Below are positions 42,331-51,880 of a stretch of 64,000 nucleotides of DNA, piece after piece. The position numbers and the translations under genes were made by a program. The notes under the pieces are model-generated. The model saw only the letters and a program-made list of their open reading frames with translations, did no database searches and was not told where the DNA came from. The stretch covers positions 186,001 to 250,000 of the forward strand of contig NZ_JAJIRO010000003.1 of assembly GCF_025717535.1 (NCBI RefSeq), in the 5' to 3' direction. This stretch comes from Paucibacter sp. Y2R2-4 (GTDB lineage Bacteria; Pseudomonadota; Gammaproteobacteria; Burkholderiales; Burkholderiaceae_C). The first letter of the stretch is position 1, and each line of letters begins with the position of its first letter.

Positions 42331-44379
42331 TTACCAAAGTTTGACGCGTGCGGCGGCCGGCTTGAACAGGGTGTCGCCCGGCGCGGTCTTGAAGGCCTCA
42401 TGGAAGGCGTCCAAGTTCATGGCCGGCGCATTGGCGCGGAACTCGTTGGGCGCATGCGGGTCCGAGCTGAGCAGTTGCAGCGTGCGCTGCTCGCTGCGCT
42501 TGACGCGCCAGCTTTGCGCAAAGCTCAGGAAGAAGCGCTGCTCGCCGCTGAAGCCGTCGATGACAGGCGCCGGCTTGCCGCCCAGGCTGCGCTGGTAGGC
42601 CTTGTAGGCAATCTGCAGGCCGACCAGATCGGCCATGTTCTCGGGCAGGGTCAACTCGCCATTCACCGTTTTGCCGGGCAGGGCCTCAAACGCATTGAAC
42701 TGCGCGATCAGCTGTGCGCTCTTGTCGGCAAAGGTCTTGCGGTCTTCGTCCGTCCACCAGTTGCGCATCGCACCCTGGCCGTCGAACTGGGCGCCCATGC
42801 TGTCGAAGCCGTGGCTGATCTCGTGGCCGATCTGCGCGCCGATGCCGCCGAAGTTGGCCGCGTCATCGGCGGCCATGTCGAACAGGGGCGCTTGCAGAAT
42901 CGCCGCGGTCAGATTGATCTCATTGCCCATGGGGTCGTAGAAGGCGTTGACCAAGAGGGGCGACATGGCCCAAGCCTGCCGGTCCATGGGCTTGCCGGCT
43001 GCGGCGGCCTTGACGGCCCAGTCGAAGCGCTGGGCGCGCCGCTGGTTGCCAAACGCGTCGCCGGCGCGCACCTGCAAGGCCGCGTAGTCGCGCCATTGAT
43101 CCGGGTGGCCGATCTTGGCCTTGTAGCGGTCCAGTTTGTCGAGCGCGGCGGCGCGCGTGGCCGGCGCCATCCAGCTGTTGGCGGCCATCAGCTCGCGGTA
43201 AGCGGCCAAGACCTGCGCATAGATCTGCTGCACCCGCTGCTTGTGCGCGGGCGGGAAGTGGCGCGCCACATATTGCTGGGCCAGCGCCTCGCTCAAGGCT
43301 TCGCTGACCTGCTCCAGCGCGCGCTGCTCGCGCGGGCGCTCGGCCGTGGCGCCGCCCAAGGCCGTGCCGTGGAAGGCAAAGTGCGCTTGGCGAAAGGCCT
43401 TGGGCAGCACTTGTACGTTGGCGTCCAGGCTGCGCAGGCGGAAGTAGGCCTTCCAGTCGGCCAGCGGCAGCTCGGCAAAGAGCTGGGCGGTGGCGATGGC
43501 GGTGCCGAGTTGGGTGACGTTGACCTTGTCGCCAGCGGCCAGTTTGGCCGCTTCAAAGAAAGCTGGCCAGTCGAAGCCTGGCGCCTGGGCGAGCAACTCG
43601 GCAGGCGTCAACGGATTGACCATCTTGCTGGGGTCGCGGGCCTCGCTCAAGGGCACGTGCACAGCGGCCAACCGGGTTTCCAGGGCCAGCACGCGCTGGG
43701 CCGTGCGGGCGGCGTCGCGGTCCCCAGCCAGGGTGGCGAGGCGGCTCAGGTAGGTCAGATAGGCGCCGCGGGCCTTGGCGAAGGCGGGGTCACCCAGCTT
43801 CAAGTAGTAGTCGCGGTCCGGCAGGCCCAGGCCGCCTTGCCAGGCCATCACCCGGTTCAGGCCGGGGTCCATGAAATCGGCAAAGCCGCCCCAGAACCAG
43901 ATCGGCGTTTGCAGCTGCCCTTGGGCGCGGCCTTGCCAACGGGCCAGCTCGGCCGGGCTGCGGATCGCGTCGATCTCGGCCAAGAGCGGCTTGAGGGGCG
44001 CCAGACCGGCGCGCTCGATGGCGGCGGTGTCCAAATAGCTGCGGTAGTAGTCGCCAATCTTTTGCTCAACGCTGCCGGGCTGGTGCTGGCGTGCAGCCAG
44101 CGCTTGCAGGATGGCGCGCACACGCCCATCCACCACGGCCGGCATGTCCACGCCATACACCTCCACCCGGTCGGCCGGGATGGCGGTGTTGCGCAGCCAG
44201 GTGCCATTGACGGCGCGGTAGAGATCGTCCTGCGGCCGCACTTGGGGATCAAAGCCCGACAGGTCGAGGCCGGAGGCGCTTGCCGGCCTTGCCGGTGTTT
44301 CAGCCAGAGCCGGGCTGGCCAGACCGACGAGTTGTAGTGCCAAGAAAAGAGCGGGCAGCGGGCGGAGCAGCGTTGTCAT
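42331..44379 (-). CDS. M13-family zinc metallopeptidase (neprilysin/PepO-like)
   Basis: A 682-residue exported peptidase. The signal peptide (LLRPLPALFLALQLVGLASPALA) is followed by the large helical M13 domain. The zinc site HEISH is at about 519-523 and the third ligand is in ENMADLVG downstream; a NAFYDP motif and the closing VKLW also fit M13. It should cleave oligopeptides in the periplasm. AAGGA precedes the ATG at 44379. It is divergent from the peptide transporter at 44668, which suggests a peptide-use pair: cleavage outside, uptake of fragments. Confidence 0.95.
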   Translation of the reverse strand: MTTLLRPLPALFLALQLVGLASPALAETPARPASASGLDLSGFDPQVRPQDDLYRAVNGTWLRNTAIPADRVEVYGVDMPAVVDGRVRAILQALAARQHQPGSVEQKIGDYYRSYLDTAAIERAGLAPLKPLLAEIDAIRSPAELARWQGRAQGQLQTPIWFWGGFADFMDPGLNRVMAWQGGLGLPDRDYYLKLGDPAFAKARGAYLTYLSRLATLAGDRDAARTAQRVLALETRLAAVHVPLSEARDPSKMVNPLTPAELLAQAPGFDWPAFFEAAKLAAGDKVNVTQLGTAIATAQLFAELPLADWKAYFRLRSLDANVQVLPKAFRQAHFAFHGTALGGATAERPREQRALEQVSEALSEALAQQYVARHFPPAHKQRVQQIYAQVLAAYRELMAANSWMAPATRAAALDKLDRYKAKIGHPDQWRDYAALQVRAGDAFGNQRRAQRFDWAVKAAAAGKPMDRQAWAMSPLLVNAFYDPMGNEINLTAAILQAPLFDMAADDAANFGGIGAQIGHEISHGFDSMGAQFDGQGAMRNWWTDEDRKTFADKSAQLIAQFNAFEALPGKTVNGELTLPENMADLVGLQIAYKAYQRSLGGKPAPVIDGFSGEQRFFLSFAQSWRVKRSEQRTLQLLSSDPHAPNEFRANAPAMNLDAFHEAFKTAPGDTLFKPAAARVKLW

Positions 44380-44667
44380 GAGGGTCCTTCGCAGACGTTG
44401 AAGGCCTGGGTTCAAGGCCGTATTTGAGGGCGTATGGCCGCAGTCTCAGCGCCTCAGAGTGGGCGCGGTAAAAAAGGTGCCGAGCGGCGCCAGGTGGGGA
44501 TGAGCGGGGCCGAGCGGTGAGATAAGAGGCGAGGGCCAGGCCTCGGGCCACAAGACCATCGGCGGGTTTCCTCGACTGCAGCGCGGGCAGGCGCGCCGCT
44601 ATGATTTCGCCGCCTCTTGCCCGCTGCTCACTCAGCGCAACGCGCCCTGCCCATTTCTGGAGCCATC
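44380..44667. promoter_or_regulatory. Divergent region between M13 peptidase and peptide transporter
   Basis: This 288-base stretch separates two divergent start sites. No gene is supported here. It must hold both promoters, but I could not place convincing -35/-10 boxes or a palindromic operator. Confidence 0.4.
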
Positions 44668-46140
44668 TTGTCCACCGCAAAACCCTCTTTGGCCGCCGTC
44701 CCACAAGGCGCGGGCGTGCTCTTCTTTATTCAGATCTTCGCCACGCTGGCTTATGCGGTGCTGTATTCCAGCTTGGTGCTGTATGTAACCAAGCACCTGG
44801 GCTTCGCCTCCGAGAAGGCCTCGATGATGATGGGCGTGTTCGGCGCCTTCAACTACGGCCTGCACCTGTTCGGCGGTTATCTCGGCGGGCGTTTCTTGAG
44901 CAACCGCAATCTCTTTGTCGGCGGTATGGTGCTGCAAGTGCTGGGCTGCGCGGCGATTGCCGGTGGTACCTCTGACTTGCTCTATTGGGGCTTGGCGCTC
45001 TTCCTGGTGGGCAGCGGCCTGAACGTGACCTGCCTGAACATGATGCTGACCCAGCGCTATGCGCCGGAAGACAGCCGCCGCGAGAGCGCCTTCCTGTGGA
45101 ACTACGCCGGCATGAATATCGGCTTCTTCGTCGGCTTCACGATGGCGGGCCACTACCAGCTGAGCGAGAGCTACAACAGCCTGTTCTTGTTCGCCACGCT
45201 TGGCGGCGCTTTGTCCATCGTCTTGTCGCTGATCTTTTGGAAGACCTTGGCCGATCTGGACACGCCTTTGATGCAGGCCAGCCCCGCACAGTTCCGCCTG
45301 CGTTTTGCGGCCGGGGTGGCGATTCTGATCGGCCTGGTGCCGCTGCTGTGGTTGCTCTTGCAAAACCCCAAGGACACCGGCGCCCTGCTCAAGTGGGTGT
45401 GCGCTGCCGTGGCCGCGTCCTTGCTGTATCTGACCCTCAAGCACCCCGATGCGGCCGAGAAAAAGCGCATGTGGGCTTATTTGATTTTGACCCTGGGCTC
45501 GCTGATGTTCTGGTCGCTTTACCAGATGGCACCCAGCGGCTTGCAGCTGTTTGCCGTAGGCAATGTGAAGCTGGAACTCTGGGGCGTGACGGTGGCGCCG
45601 CAATGGGTGCAGAACATCAATACGGTGGTGATCGTGATCGGCGGGCCGCTCTTGGCCGCCTGGTTCACCCGCCTGCGCGCACGCGGTTGGCCGGTGGATG
45701 TGCCGCAGCAGTTCTCGGCCTCGCTGGTGCTGATGGGCCTGGGCTTTTTGGCCTTGCCCTTGGGCATCTCGCTGGCCGATGCCAATGGTCAGGTGGCATT
45801 TGTCTGGCTGTTCACCAGCTATGTCTTGCAAAGCGTGGGCGAACTGCTGATCTCGCCGGTGGGCTACGCCATGATCGGCCGGCTGGCGCCGCGCAAATAC
45901 CAGGGCGTGATGATGGGCAGCTGGATGCTGGTGACAGGTCTTGCCTCGCTGTTCGCGGCCGACTTCTCCGGCATGGTGGCCCAGCCGCCCGAGACCACCG
46001 CCTTGGTGAGCAACCCGGCCTACAGCCTGCTGTTCACTCAGCTGGGCGTGGGCAGTGTGGCGGTGGGCGTGGTGCTGGCGCTCTTGATCCCTTTCTTGCG
46101 CCGCTTGATCACCGAGCCTCAAGCCTCCGCTTCGGCTTGA
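44668..46140 (+). CDS. POT/PTR2-family peptide transporter
   Basis: A 490-residue major-facilitator protein with about 13-14 helices. FGAFNYGLHLFGGYLGGRFL, FLWNYAGMNIGFFVGF and especially GELLISPVGYAMIGRLAP identify the proton-coupled oligopeptide transporter family. Unusually the first helix (FFIQIFATLAYAVLYSSLVLY) lacks the ExxER motif tied to proton coupling in this family. Start is set at a TTG at 44668 because GGAG sits five bases before it; a TTG at 44617 is also in frame. Divergent partner is the M13 peptidase. Confidence 0.87.
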   Translation: MSTAKPSLAAVPQGAGVLFFIQIFATLAYAVLYSSLVLYVTKHLGFASEKASMMMGVFGAFNYGLHLFGGYLGGRFLSNRNLFVGGMVLQVLGCAAIAGGTSDLLYWGLALFLVGSGLNVTCLNMMLTQRYAPEDSRRESAFLWNYAGMNIGFFVGFTMAGHYQLSESYNSLFLFATLGGALSIVLSLIFWKTLADLDTPLMQASPAQFRLRFAAGVAILIGLVPLLWLLLQNPKDTGALLKWVCAAVAASLLYLTLKHPDAAEKKRMWAYLILTLGSLMFWSLYQMAPSGLQLFAVGNVKLELWGVTVAPQWVQNINTVVIVIGGPLLAAWFTRLRARGWPVDVPQQFSASLVLMGLGFLALPLGISLADANGQVAFVWLFTSYVLQSVGELLISPVGYAMIGRLAPRKYQGVMMGSWMLVTGLASLFAADFSGMVAQPPETTALVSNPAYSLLFTQLGVGSVAVGVVLALLIPFLRRLITEPQASASA

Positions 46141-46261
46141 GGCGCTTCAGCCTTCACAGCATGTCAAGCCCCGCAGACGACAAATTGCTCTGCTAGGCTT
46201 GGGGTCAAAGAGCGCCGCCGAAGTTCCGGCGGCGCTGAGCATTCATCTGCCTTTGACCCTT

Positions 46262-47968
46262 ATGCGAAGCACCTTCCCACTTTCACGCCTGGCCCTTTTG
46301 TGCGGCCTAGCGGCTCCCCTCGCGACGCTGGCGCAGGTCAAGACCGAACCCTTTGCCAACCAGCGGATCGAGTCGGTTCAAGTCGCGATCAGCAACCCGA
46401 GTGCGGATAGCGCACTGAACTCGCGCATCGAAGACCAGGTTCGCCGCACGTTGGCGGCCTACCCGAGCAGCAGCTTTTCTGAAGACCGCTTGGTCGCTGC
46501 CTTGGCGCGCTTGTCCCGTGTGCCCGAGATCCAGTCGGTCGCGCACGAGGTGCGCAATGGCGCCACCGGCGGCGTGGTCTTGCAGGTCGACGTCACGCTC
46601 AAGCAAGCGGGTTCTGCCGCGGCCTCGGTGGCGGCGGCTCCGCAGTTCCCCAATCTGTACCAAGCCAATGGCAGCTTGCTGCGCGCCAAGCTGGAAACCT
46701 TGGGCATGTACTACGGCAATCACAATGCCTGGTTCGGCCGCGACGACCTGATGCTCAATGGCAACCCCTTTGCGGTGGGCAAGCCGGCCGGCAAGGGCTA
46801 TAGCCAATGGCTGGAAGGCTTTGTGCAGGCCGGGCTTTACGGCATCACGCCGCTGAGCGACACCGTCTACGCCTATGGCGGCGCCAGCGTCATCGCCAGC
46901 GGCTCGGTGGGGCAGGAGCTGTTCACCGACAAGACCCGCAGCCATGTGGCGATGGAAGACGCTTTTGTCGGCCTGGTCGGCGGCAATGTGTCCGCTCAGG
47001 GTGACCGTTTTGTTTACAACCTGTCCGCCGGGCGCCAGCGTTTCAGCATCGGCGAGGGCATGCTGCTGGTCAACACCGCCAGCAATGGCTTGAACCGTGC
47101 GGCGCTGCAGTCCAACCCACGCTGGGCCGGCGATCAGGTATGGTTGGCGCGCTTCGCCTACAACGACTGGAAGCTCGAAGCCTTCCACGTCGACCCCGAC
47201 GAGATCCCCGAGGTGGACTCCAAGACGCAGATCCAGGGCATCAATGTCGAAACCACGGCGCTGAATGACTTCAGCCTGGGCTTCACCGCCTTGCATGTGC
47301 CCAAGTCGCAGGGCTCTTACTACACCACCACCAGCCAGCTCAAGCGTGAAGGCCTGCGAGCGCTGGACTTCCGCGTGCGTTGGCAGCCGGCGCCGACCGG
47401 CGGTGCGGGGCCTTTCATTGCCGCTGAGTTTGCGCGTCAGACTCACAGCAAGTTTGATATGCAGGCCTTAGGCTACTCCACCGAGCTGGGCTATGTATTT
47501 GCCAAGGCGGCTTGGTCGCCCACCCTCAGCTACCGCTATGCCCGCTTCACCGGCGACAAGGCCGACACCACGCGCTTCGAGCGCTGGGACCCCTTGCTCT
47601 CCGGCGGCAATGGCGAGACCTGGGTGCAGGGCATCAACCACTTCAAGATCTTTCAGGACTCCAACCTGATCGCTCACCGCCTGCAAGCGCGCCTGAAGCC
47701 GCAAGCCAATATCGAGCTGGTGCCGCAGTACTGGATCTTCCAGGCCGATTCCTTGACCAATCTGGGCGGCAACCCGGCCTTGTCGATGCTGCAGTCCAAG
47801 CAACTCGGCACTGAGCTGAACCTGACGGCCAAGTACTTCTTGAACCGCAACATCATGTTCCAAGGCCATGTGGCCGCCACCTATGCCGGCAAGGCGATTG
47901 ATCAAGGGCTGGGCAGCCATTCCAGCCCCTGGATCAGCACCATGTTCTTTGTCCGCATCGGCTATTGA
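46262..47968 (+). CDS. Alginate-export-type outer membrane porin
   Basis: A 568-residue exported protein. The signal peptide ends at LATLAQ. After a ~110-residue N-terminal region ([18 protein letters not shown]; possibly a POTRA-like or accessory fold) comes a barrel of the Alginate_exp group: alternating strands, [31 protein letters not shown], and a terminal strand FFVRIGY. Members carry anionic oligosaccharides or other solutes across the outer membrane. The exported SDR gene begins 32 bases downstream and is probably in the same operon. Confidence 0.83.
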   Translation: MRSTFPLSRLALLCGLAAPLATLAQVKTEPFANQRIESVQVAISNPSADSALNSRIEDQVRRTLAAYPSSSFSEDRLVAALARLSRVPEIQSVAHEVRNGATGGVVLQVDVTLKQAGSAAASVAAAPQFPNLYQANGSLLRAKLETLGMYYGNHNAWFGRDDLMLNGNPFAVGKPAGKGYSQWLEGFVQAGLYGITPLSDTVYAYGGASVIASGSVGQELFTDKTRSHVAMEDAFVGLVGGNVSAQGDRFVYNLSAGRQRFSIGEGMLLVNTASNGLNRAALQSNPRWAGDQVWLARFAYNDWKLEAFHVDPDEIPEVDSKTQIQGINVETTALNDFSLGFTALHVPKSQGSYYTTTSQLKREGLRALDFRVRWQPAPTGGAGPFIAAEFARQTHSKFDMQALGYSTELGYVFAKAAWSPTLSYRYARFTGDKADTTRFERWDPLLSGGNGETWVQGINHFKIFQDSNLIAHRLQARLKPQANIELVPQYWIFQADSLTNLGGNPALSMLQSKQLGTELNLTAKYFLNRNIMFQGHVAATYAGKAIDQGLGSHSSPWISTMFFVRIGY

Positions 47969-48000
47969 TCAGTTTTTTCCACACGCAAAGGGAGTTTGAG

Positions 48001-48999
48001 ATGGAACGTCGTGATTTGATGAAGAGCGTGGCCGTGATGGCCGCCGCGAGCGCAGCTGCCACTGGGGCTTCGGCCCAGTTTCAGGGCGGGCCCCAGGCCG
48101 GCGTCGGCATCAAAGACATCGAGCCGGTGCCCAAGGACCAGTTCACGCCGGACCGCTTCAAGGGCAAGACCATCCTGATCACCGGCTGTGCCCGTGGCAT
48201 GGGTGAAGCCGCCGCCATCCGCGCCGCGCGTGAGGGCGCCAATGTGGTGGGCGTCGACTGGATCCCCGAGCTGGGCGCCAAAGTCATTGAGCGCATCCGC
48301 GCTGCCGGCGGCCGCGCTGTCTTCGTGCCGGGCCATGTGGGTGAAACCAAGACCTGCGATCTGATGGTCAAGACCGCCGTCGATGCTTTTGGCGGCTTGG
48401 ACCTCGCCATCAACAACGCGGGCGTGATGGACGGCGTGTACTCGGGCGACGCCATCGACTATGAAAAGCAAAAGTCGCTGATCTTCGCGCCCATCCATGA
48501 AGCTTCGGACGAATATTGGGATCGGGTGTTCCTGAGCAACTCGGCCGGTGTATTCCGCAGCATGCGCGCGGAACTCAAGCAAATGGTGGCCCAAGGCCGC
48601 GGCGGCGCCATCGTCAATGTGGGCTCGATCGCCGGCCTGACCGGTTTGTCGGGCAACCCGGCTTATGTGGCCAGCAAACATGCGGTGACCGGTTTGACCC
48701 GCAATGCCGCGATCGACTACGCGCCTTACGGTATTCGCGTCAACTCGGTCAATATGGCCGCCACCGACACGCCCATGGTTGCGCGCGCCACCGAGCTGGT
48801 GATGGCCGCCAGCAAGGCCGCCAAGGGCCCCAAGATGGGCAGCATCAAGACGCAAAGCATCATGGCTTATGCCGACTCCAAGCGCCGCCCGGCCACGGTG
48901 GGTGAGCAGGTCGCGATGATGCTGTTCTTGCTGTCGAACGAAGCTTCCAACCTGACCGGCGCGACCTATGCGACCGACGGCGGCTGGACGGCTTACTGA
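48001..48999 (+). CDS. Exported short-chain dehydrogenase/reductase
   Basis: A 332-residue SDR. The first ~32 residues ([20 protein letters not shown]) form a Tat-like signal with twin Arg, rare for this family. The NAD(P) motif TGCARGMG, the INNAGVMDG block and the catalytic Ser-Tyr-Lys set (GSIAGL ... AYVASKHAV) are intact. GGGAG precedes the ATG. An oxidoreductase folded with its cofactor and then moved by Tat fits the signal. With the porin upstream it suggests uptake and oxidation of one compound in the envelope; substrate unknown. Confidence 0.88.
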   Translation: MERRDLMKSVAVMAAASAAATGASAQFQGGPQAGVGIKDIEPVPKDQFTPDRFKGKTILITGCARGMGEAAAIRAAREGANVVGVDWIPELGAKVIERIRAAGGRAVFVPGHVGETKTCDLMVKTAVDAFGGLDLAINNAGVMDGVYSGDAIDYEKQKSLIFAPIHEASDEYWDRVFLSNSAGVFRSMRAELKQMVAQGRGGAIVNVGSIAGLTGLSGNPAYVASKHAVTGLTRNAAIDYAPYGIRVNSVNMAATDTPMVARATELVMAASKAAKGPKMGSIKTQSIMAYADSKRRPATVGEQVAMMLFLLSNEASNLTGATYATDGGWTAY

Positions 49000-49030
49000 G
49001 CCCAAGCAGCTCTGAAACCTCGAATGACCC

Positions 49031-49411
49031 CTACAACCCCAACCAGGGGCTGCGGGTCATCGAGACGCCCATCATGTAGGCCAGCGAGAGCAGGGCCAGC
49101 AGATAGCTCTGCAGATGGAAGGCGTTACGGCTCATGGCCCAATGCGCGAAAAAGGTGTAGCAGGCCAGGCCAATCAGCTTGCCCATCAGCCAGCCGTCAT
49201 ACATGGGGTTGAGGCGCTGCAGCGCCCATAGGCTCAGGCCGGTGATGGTCAGCACAAAGTCGATGCCGAAGACCAGCACGCTCAGGCGGCTGTCCAGTTC
49301 CCACTGGGCGCCGAACTGGTAGGCCAGGCCGCGCACTAGAAAAATGGTGACGCTGAACCAGGCCAGCAGGGCGTGGATCTGGCCCATTTGAAAGTCGAAC
49401 GAATATTCCAT
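49031..49411 (-). CDS. SirB2-like small membrane protein
   Basis: A 126-residue protein with four hydrophobic segments. The pattern MGQIHALLAWFSVTIFLVRG at the start and GWLMGKLIGLACYTFF in the middle is that of SirB/SirB2-like family members, whose biochemical role is not known. It stands convergent to the SDR gene with 31 bases between, and downstream of the EamA gene on the same strand. Confidence 0.75.
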   Translation of the reverse strand: MEYSFDFQMGQIHALLAWFSVTIFLVRGLAYQFGAQWELDSRLSVLVFGIDFVLTITGLSLWALQRLNPMYDGWLMGKLIGLACYTFFAHWAMSRNAFHLQSYLLALLSLAYMMGVSMTRSPWLGL

Positions 49412-49486
49412 CCCCTGCGGTCTCCAAGCGCTCCTCTTGAGAGCAGAGCTTGGCCAGCCGGCTCAGGCCTGTCAAGCGGGGCTTGC

Positions 49487-50353
49487 CTAGCGTGCAGCGC
49501 TGAGTTGCACCGCCAACACGCTCAAGAGCACCACGGCCAAGCCGGCCAAGGCCTGGCCGCGCAGTGCCTGATTGAGCAGGGCCCAGCCCAGCAAGACCGC
49601 CGCCAGGGGGCTCAAGAGCCCCAGCGAAGACACGGCCACCGGGCTCAGCCGCTTGACGCCGCGAAACCAAAGTCCGTAGGCCAAGAGGCTGCCGAACAGG
49701 CTCAGATAGGCATAGGCGGCCCACTGCGTGGCGCTCAGATGCGGCAGCGGTGGGTCCAGCAAGAACACCAAGGGCATCAGCATCAGGCCGCCCAGCAGCA
49801 GCTGCCAACCGGTCAGACTCAAGACCGACAGCGACAAGCGCCAGCGCCGTGTCAAAAAGGTGCCGCAGCCCATGCACAGCGCGCCGGCGGCAGCGGCCGC
49901 AATGCCGGTGCCATCAAAGCGCAGGCCCGGCGCCAGCAACAGCGCCGCCATGCCGGCCACGCCGATCAGGCTGGCCGCTACGCCGGAGAGCGCCGGCACC
50001 TGCTTGCCCACGCCCCAGGCCAAGCCCATGACCAGCAGTGGCTGCGTCGCGCCTATCACCGCCCCCAAGCCGCCGGGCAGGCGATAGGCCGCCACAAAGA
50101 GCAGGGCCTGGAAGGCGCCGATGTTCAGCAAGGCCAGGATCAGCAGCCGCAGCCAATCGCCACGCGCCGGCAGTTGCCGGCACAGCAACACCAGCAGAAG
50201 GCCGGCGGGCAAGGTGCGTATGCAGGCCGCCGTCATCGGCAGGCCGGGCGGCAGCAACTCGGTGGTGACGATATAGGTTGAGCCCCAGATCAGCGGGGCG
50301 AGGGCGGTCAGGGCGGTGTCGGTGATGCGTTGGTGGGCGGGCGCGCGGCTCAT
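49487..50353 (-). CDS. EamA/DMT-family efflux transporter
   Basis: A 288-residue membrane protein with ten helices arranged as two EamA repeats (ALAPLIWGSTYIVTTELLPP near the start; CMGCGTFLTRRW beginning the second). Members export amino acids, purines or toxic metabolites. It is divergent from a MarR regulator with 79 bases between, and two palindromes sit in that gap, so MarR repression of this gene is likely. Exported compound unknown. Confidence 0.9.
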   Translation of the reverse strand: MSRAPAHQRITDTALTALAPLIWGSTYIVTTELLPPGLPMTAACIRTLPAGLLLVLLCRQLPARGDWLRLLILALLNIGAFQALLFVAAYRLPGGLGAVIGATQPLLVMGLAWGVGKQVPALSGVAASLIGVAGMAALLLAPGLRFDGTGIAAAAAGALCMGCGTFLTRRWRLSLSVLSLTGWQLLLGGLMLMPLVFLLDPPLPHLSATQWAAYAYLSLFGSLLAYGLWFRGVKRLSPVAVSSLGLLSPLAAVLLGWALLNQALRGQALAGLAVVLLSVLAVQLSAAR

Positions 50354-50363
50354 GTCGGAAAAC

Positions 50364-50414
50364 TATCTTGAATTAAAGATAAATTGTCCGGTGAGATAAT
50401 CTTGAAGTCAAGAT
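50364..50414. promoter_or_regulatory. Two palindromic operator-like sites for the MarR protein
   Basis: Site 1 is TATCTT-GAATTA-AAGATA (50364-50381). Site 2 is ATCTTGA-AG-TCAAGAT (50399-50414), a perfect 7-bp inverted repeat. They share the half-site ATCTTGA and their centres are 34 bases apart, about three helix turns. They lie in an AT-rich 79-base gap between the eamA-type and marR-type genes, the usual place for MarR autoregulatory operators. Confidence 0.75.
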
Positions 50415-50432
50415 AAATGCGAGACCCTGATC

Positions 50433-50957
50433 ATGACGAGGCCCAAGGCAGGCAGTGGCGATGCGGTGGACAAGATCCTGGGCCAGTGGGCGCGCGAGCG
50501 GCCCGACCTGGACGCCAGCCCCATGGGGCCGATCGGGCGCCTGCGCCGTTGTTCGGCACTCTTGCAGCGCCGCTTGGAAGAGACCTTCAGCCAGTTTGAG
50601 CTGAGCGCCTGGGAGTTCGATGTCTTGGCCACCTTGCGCCGCTCGGGTGCGCCCTATTGCCTGGCGCCCACGGCGCTGTTCTCGACGCTGATGGTCACGT
50701 CCGGCACCATGACGCACCGCATGCGCGGTCTCGAGACCCGCGCCTTGGTGCAGCGATTGCCGAACCCGGACGATGCGCGCAGCGTGCTGGTGCAATTGAC
50801 CGCGGCGGGCTTGGCCTTGATCGACCAGGCCGTGGAGGCGCACGTGCTCAATGAGCGGCAGATCCTGGCCGATTTGAGTTCGGCTGAGTTGGCGACCTTG
50901 GACCGCAGCTTGGCGATCTTGCTGGCGCGTTTGGAGCCCAAGACGGGCGAGCCCTAA
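50433..50957 (+). CDS. MarR-family transcription regulator
   Basis: A 174-residue winged-helix regulator. The recognition region LSAWEFDVLATLRRSG...LAPTALFSTLMVTSGTMTHRM (given in part) and the wing LVQRLPNPDDARSVLVQLT are standard. Family members usually lose DNA binding when a phenolic or antibiotic-like ligand binds or when a Cys is oxidised. It is the divergent partner of the EamA transporter and very likely controls it and itself through the palindromes at 50364-50414. Confidence 0.92.
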   Translation: MTRPKAGSGDAVDKILGQWARERPDLDASPMGPIGRLRRCSALLQRRLEETFSQFELSAWEFDVLATLRRSGAPYCLAPTALFSTLMVTSGTMTHRMRGLETRALVQRLPNPDDARSVLVQLTAAGLALIDQAVEAHVLNERQILADLSSAELATLDRSLAILLARLEPKTGEP

Positions 50958-50972
50958 AGGAAAACTCAGGTT

Positions 50973-51383
50973 TCAGCGACCGGGCTCATAAGCCTCATAA
51001 CGCGGCAGCTGAGCGTCCAAGTCTTCCCAGCAAGCCTTGGAAGTCACAAAGTTGTGCGACATCGGGCGCTCGGTGATTTCAGAATCGAGTATGCCCAGGC
51101 GTAGCCGCAGGCGGCTGGGGTCGGCGCTGTTCTCGCTGTACAGCGGCGAGCCGCATTGGCCGCAGAAATAGCGATAGCGCCCGGGTGTGCTCTCAAAGCG
51201 CTGAATCAATTCTTCGCCGCGAGTGATTCGAAAGCCGCTGCGCTGGATAAAGCCATTGGTGGCATAGGCCGTGCCGCTGGCCTTTCGGCATTTGGAGCAA
51301 TGGCAATGGATGATGGACGTGATGCCGCCTTCCACCTCCAGGGCCACGGCCCCACAAAGACAAGTTCCGAGATAGCGACTCAT
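50973..51383 (-). CDS. GFA/CENP-V family zinc protein
   Basis: A 136-residue protein of the glutathione-dependent formaldehyde-activating (GFA) fold. Zinc ligands are visible as CLCG near residue 8, CHCSKCRK near 27 and CGQCGSPLY near 93. Despite the family name, many members are of unknown role and some are lyases. It is a single gene, convergent to the MarR gene with 15 bases between. Confidence 0.9.
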   Translation of the reverse strand: MSRYLGTCLCGAVALEVEGGITSIIHCHCSKCRKASGTAYATNGFIQRSGFRITRGEELIQRFESTPGRYRYFCGQCGSPLYSENSADPSRLRLRLGILDSEITERPMSHNFVTSKACWEDLDAQLPRYEAYEPGR

Positions 51384-51423
51384 GGCTGCTATTGACTTTC
51401 TGAAAATCTGATGGGCTTGAGTT

Positions 51424-51837
51424 TTAAGCCCGTTCGGCGTCTATCGCCGGAGCCGCGCTCTCGTACAACTCCAAAGGCAATCCATCCGGGTCGGCGAAGA
51501 AGGTGAAGCGTCGCTGGGTGAACTCGTCCAAACGAATCGCTTCGACGGCAACGCCCTGTGAGGCCAAAGTATGGCAGCAGGCTTCGATGTCTTCCACCTC
51601 AAAGGCCAGATGCCGCAGCCCTTGCGCCTCCGGGTAGGAAGGGCGAGCCGGCGCACCCGGAAAAGAAAACAACTCGATCTGCGAGCCGTCCGGCAGCGCC
51701 AGATCGAGCTTGTAAGACTTGCGCTCGGCGCGGTAGTGCTCCGCAATCACCCGCAAGCCCAGGCACTCGGTGTAGAAGCGCTTCGAGACGGCGTAGTCGG
51801 AGCAGATGATGGCGGCATGATGGATGCGCTTGAGCAT
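51424..51837 (-). CDS. VOC-family protein (GloA2-like)
   Basis: A 137-residue vicinal-oxygen-chelate protein. KRIHHAAIICSDYAVSKRFY, SYKLDLALPDGSQIELFSFP, GLRHLAFEVEDIE and FADPDGLPLELYE match the glyoxalase-like GloA2/YwbC group, with metal ligands in His, Glu, His and Glu of these blocks. The ATG at 51837 matches the usual family start; an ATG at 51873 adds 12 residues and sits eight bases from the stop of the gene upstream. Substrate unknown. Confidence 0.83.
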   Translation of the reverse strand: MLKRIHHAAIICSDYAVSKRFYTECLGLRVIAEHYRAERKSYKLDLALPDGSQIELFSFPGAPARPSYPEAQGLRHLAFEVEDIEACCHTLASQGVAVEAIRLDEFTQRRFTFFADPDGLPLELYESAAPAIDAERA

Positions 51838-51880
51838 GGCTTGAGGGCCGGCCTTGAACAGCGTGGCAAGCATTCTTTCT

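Noticed and set aside
42319-44337. A 672-residue open frame on the plus strand
   Set aside because: Antisense to the M13 peptidase, which has its zinc site and signal peptide. The composition is that of a shadow frame.
44632-46122. A 496-residue minus-strand open frame
   Set aside because: Antisense to the POT transporter, with a polar Gln/His-rich product and no ribosome binding site.
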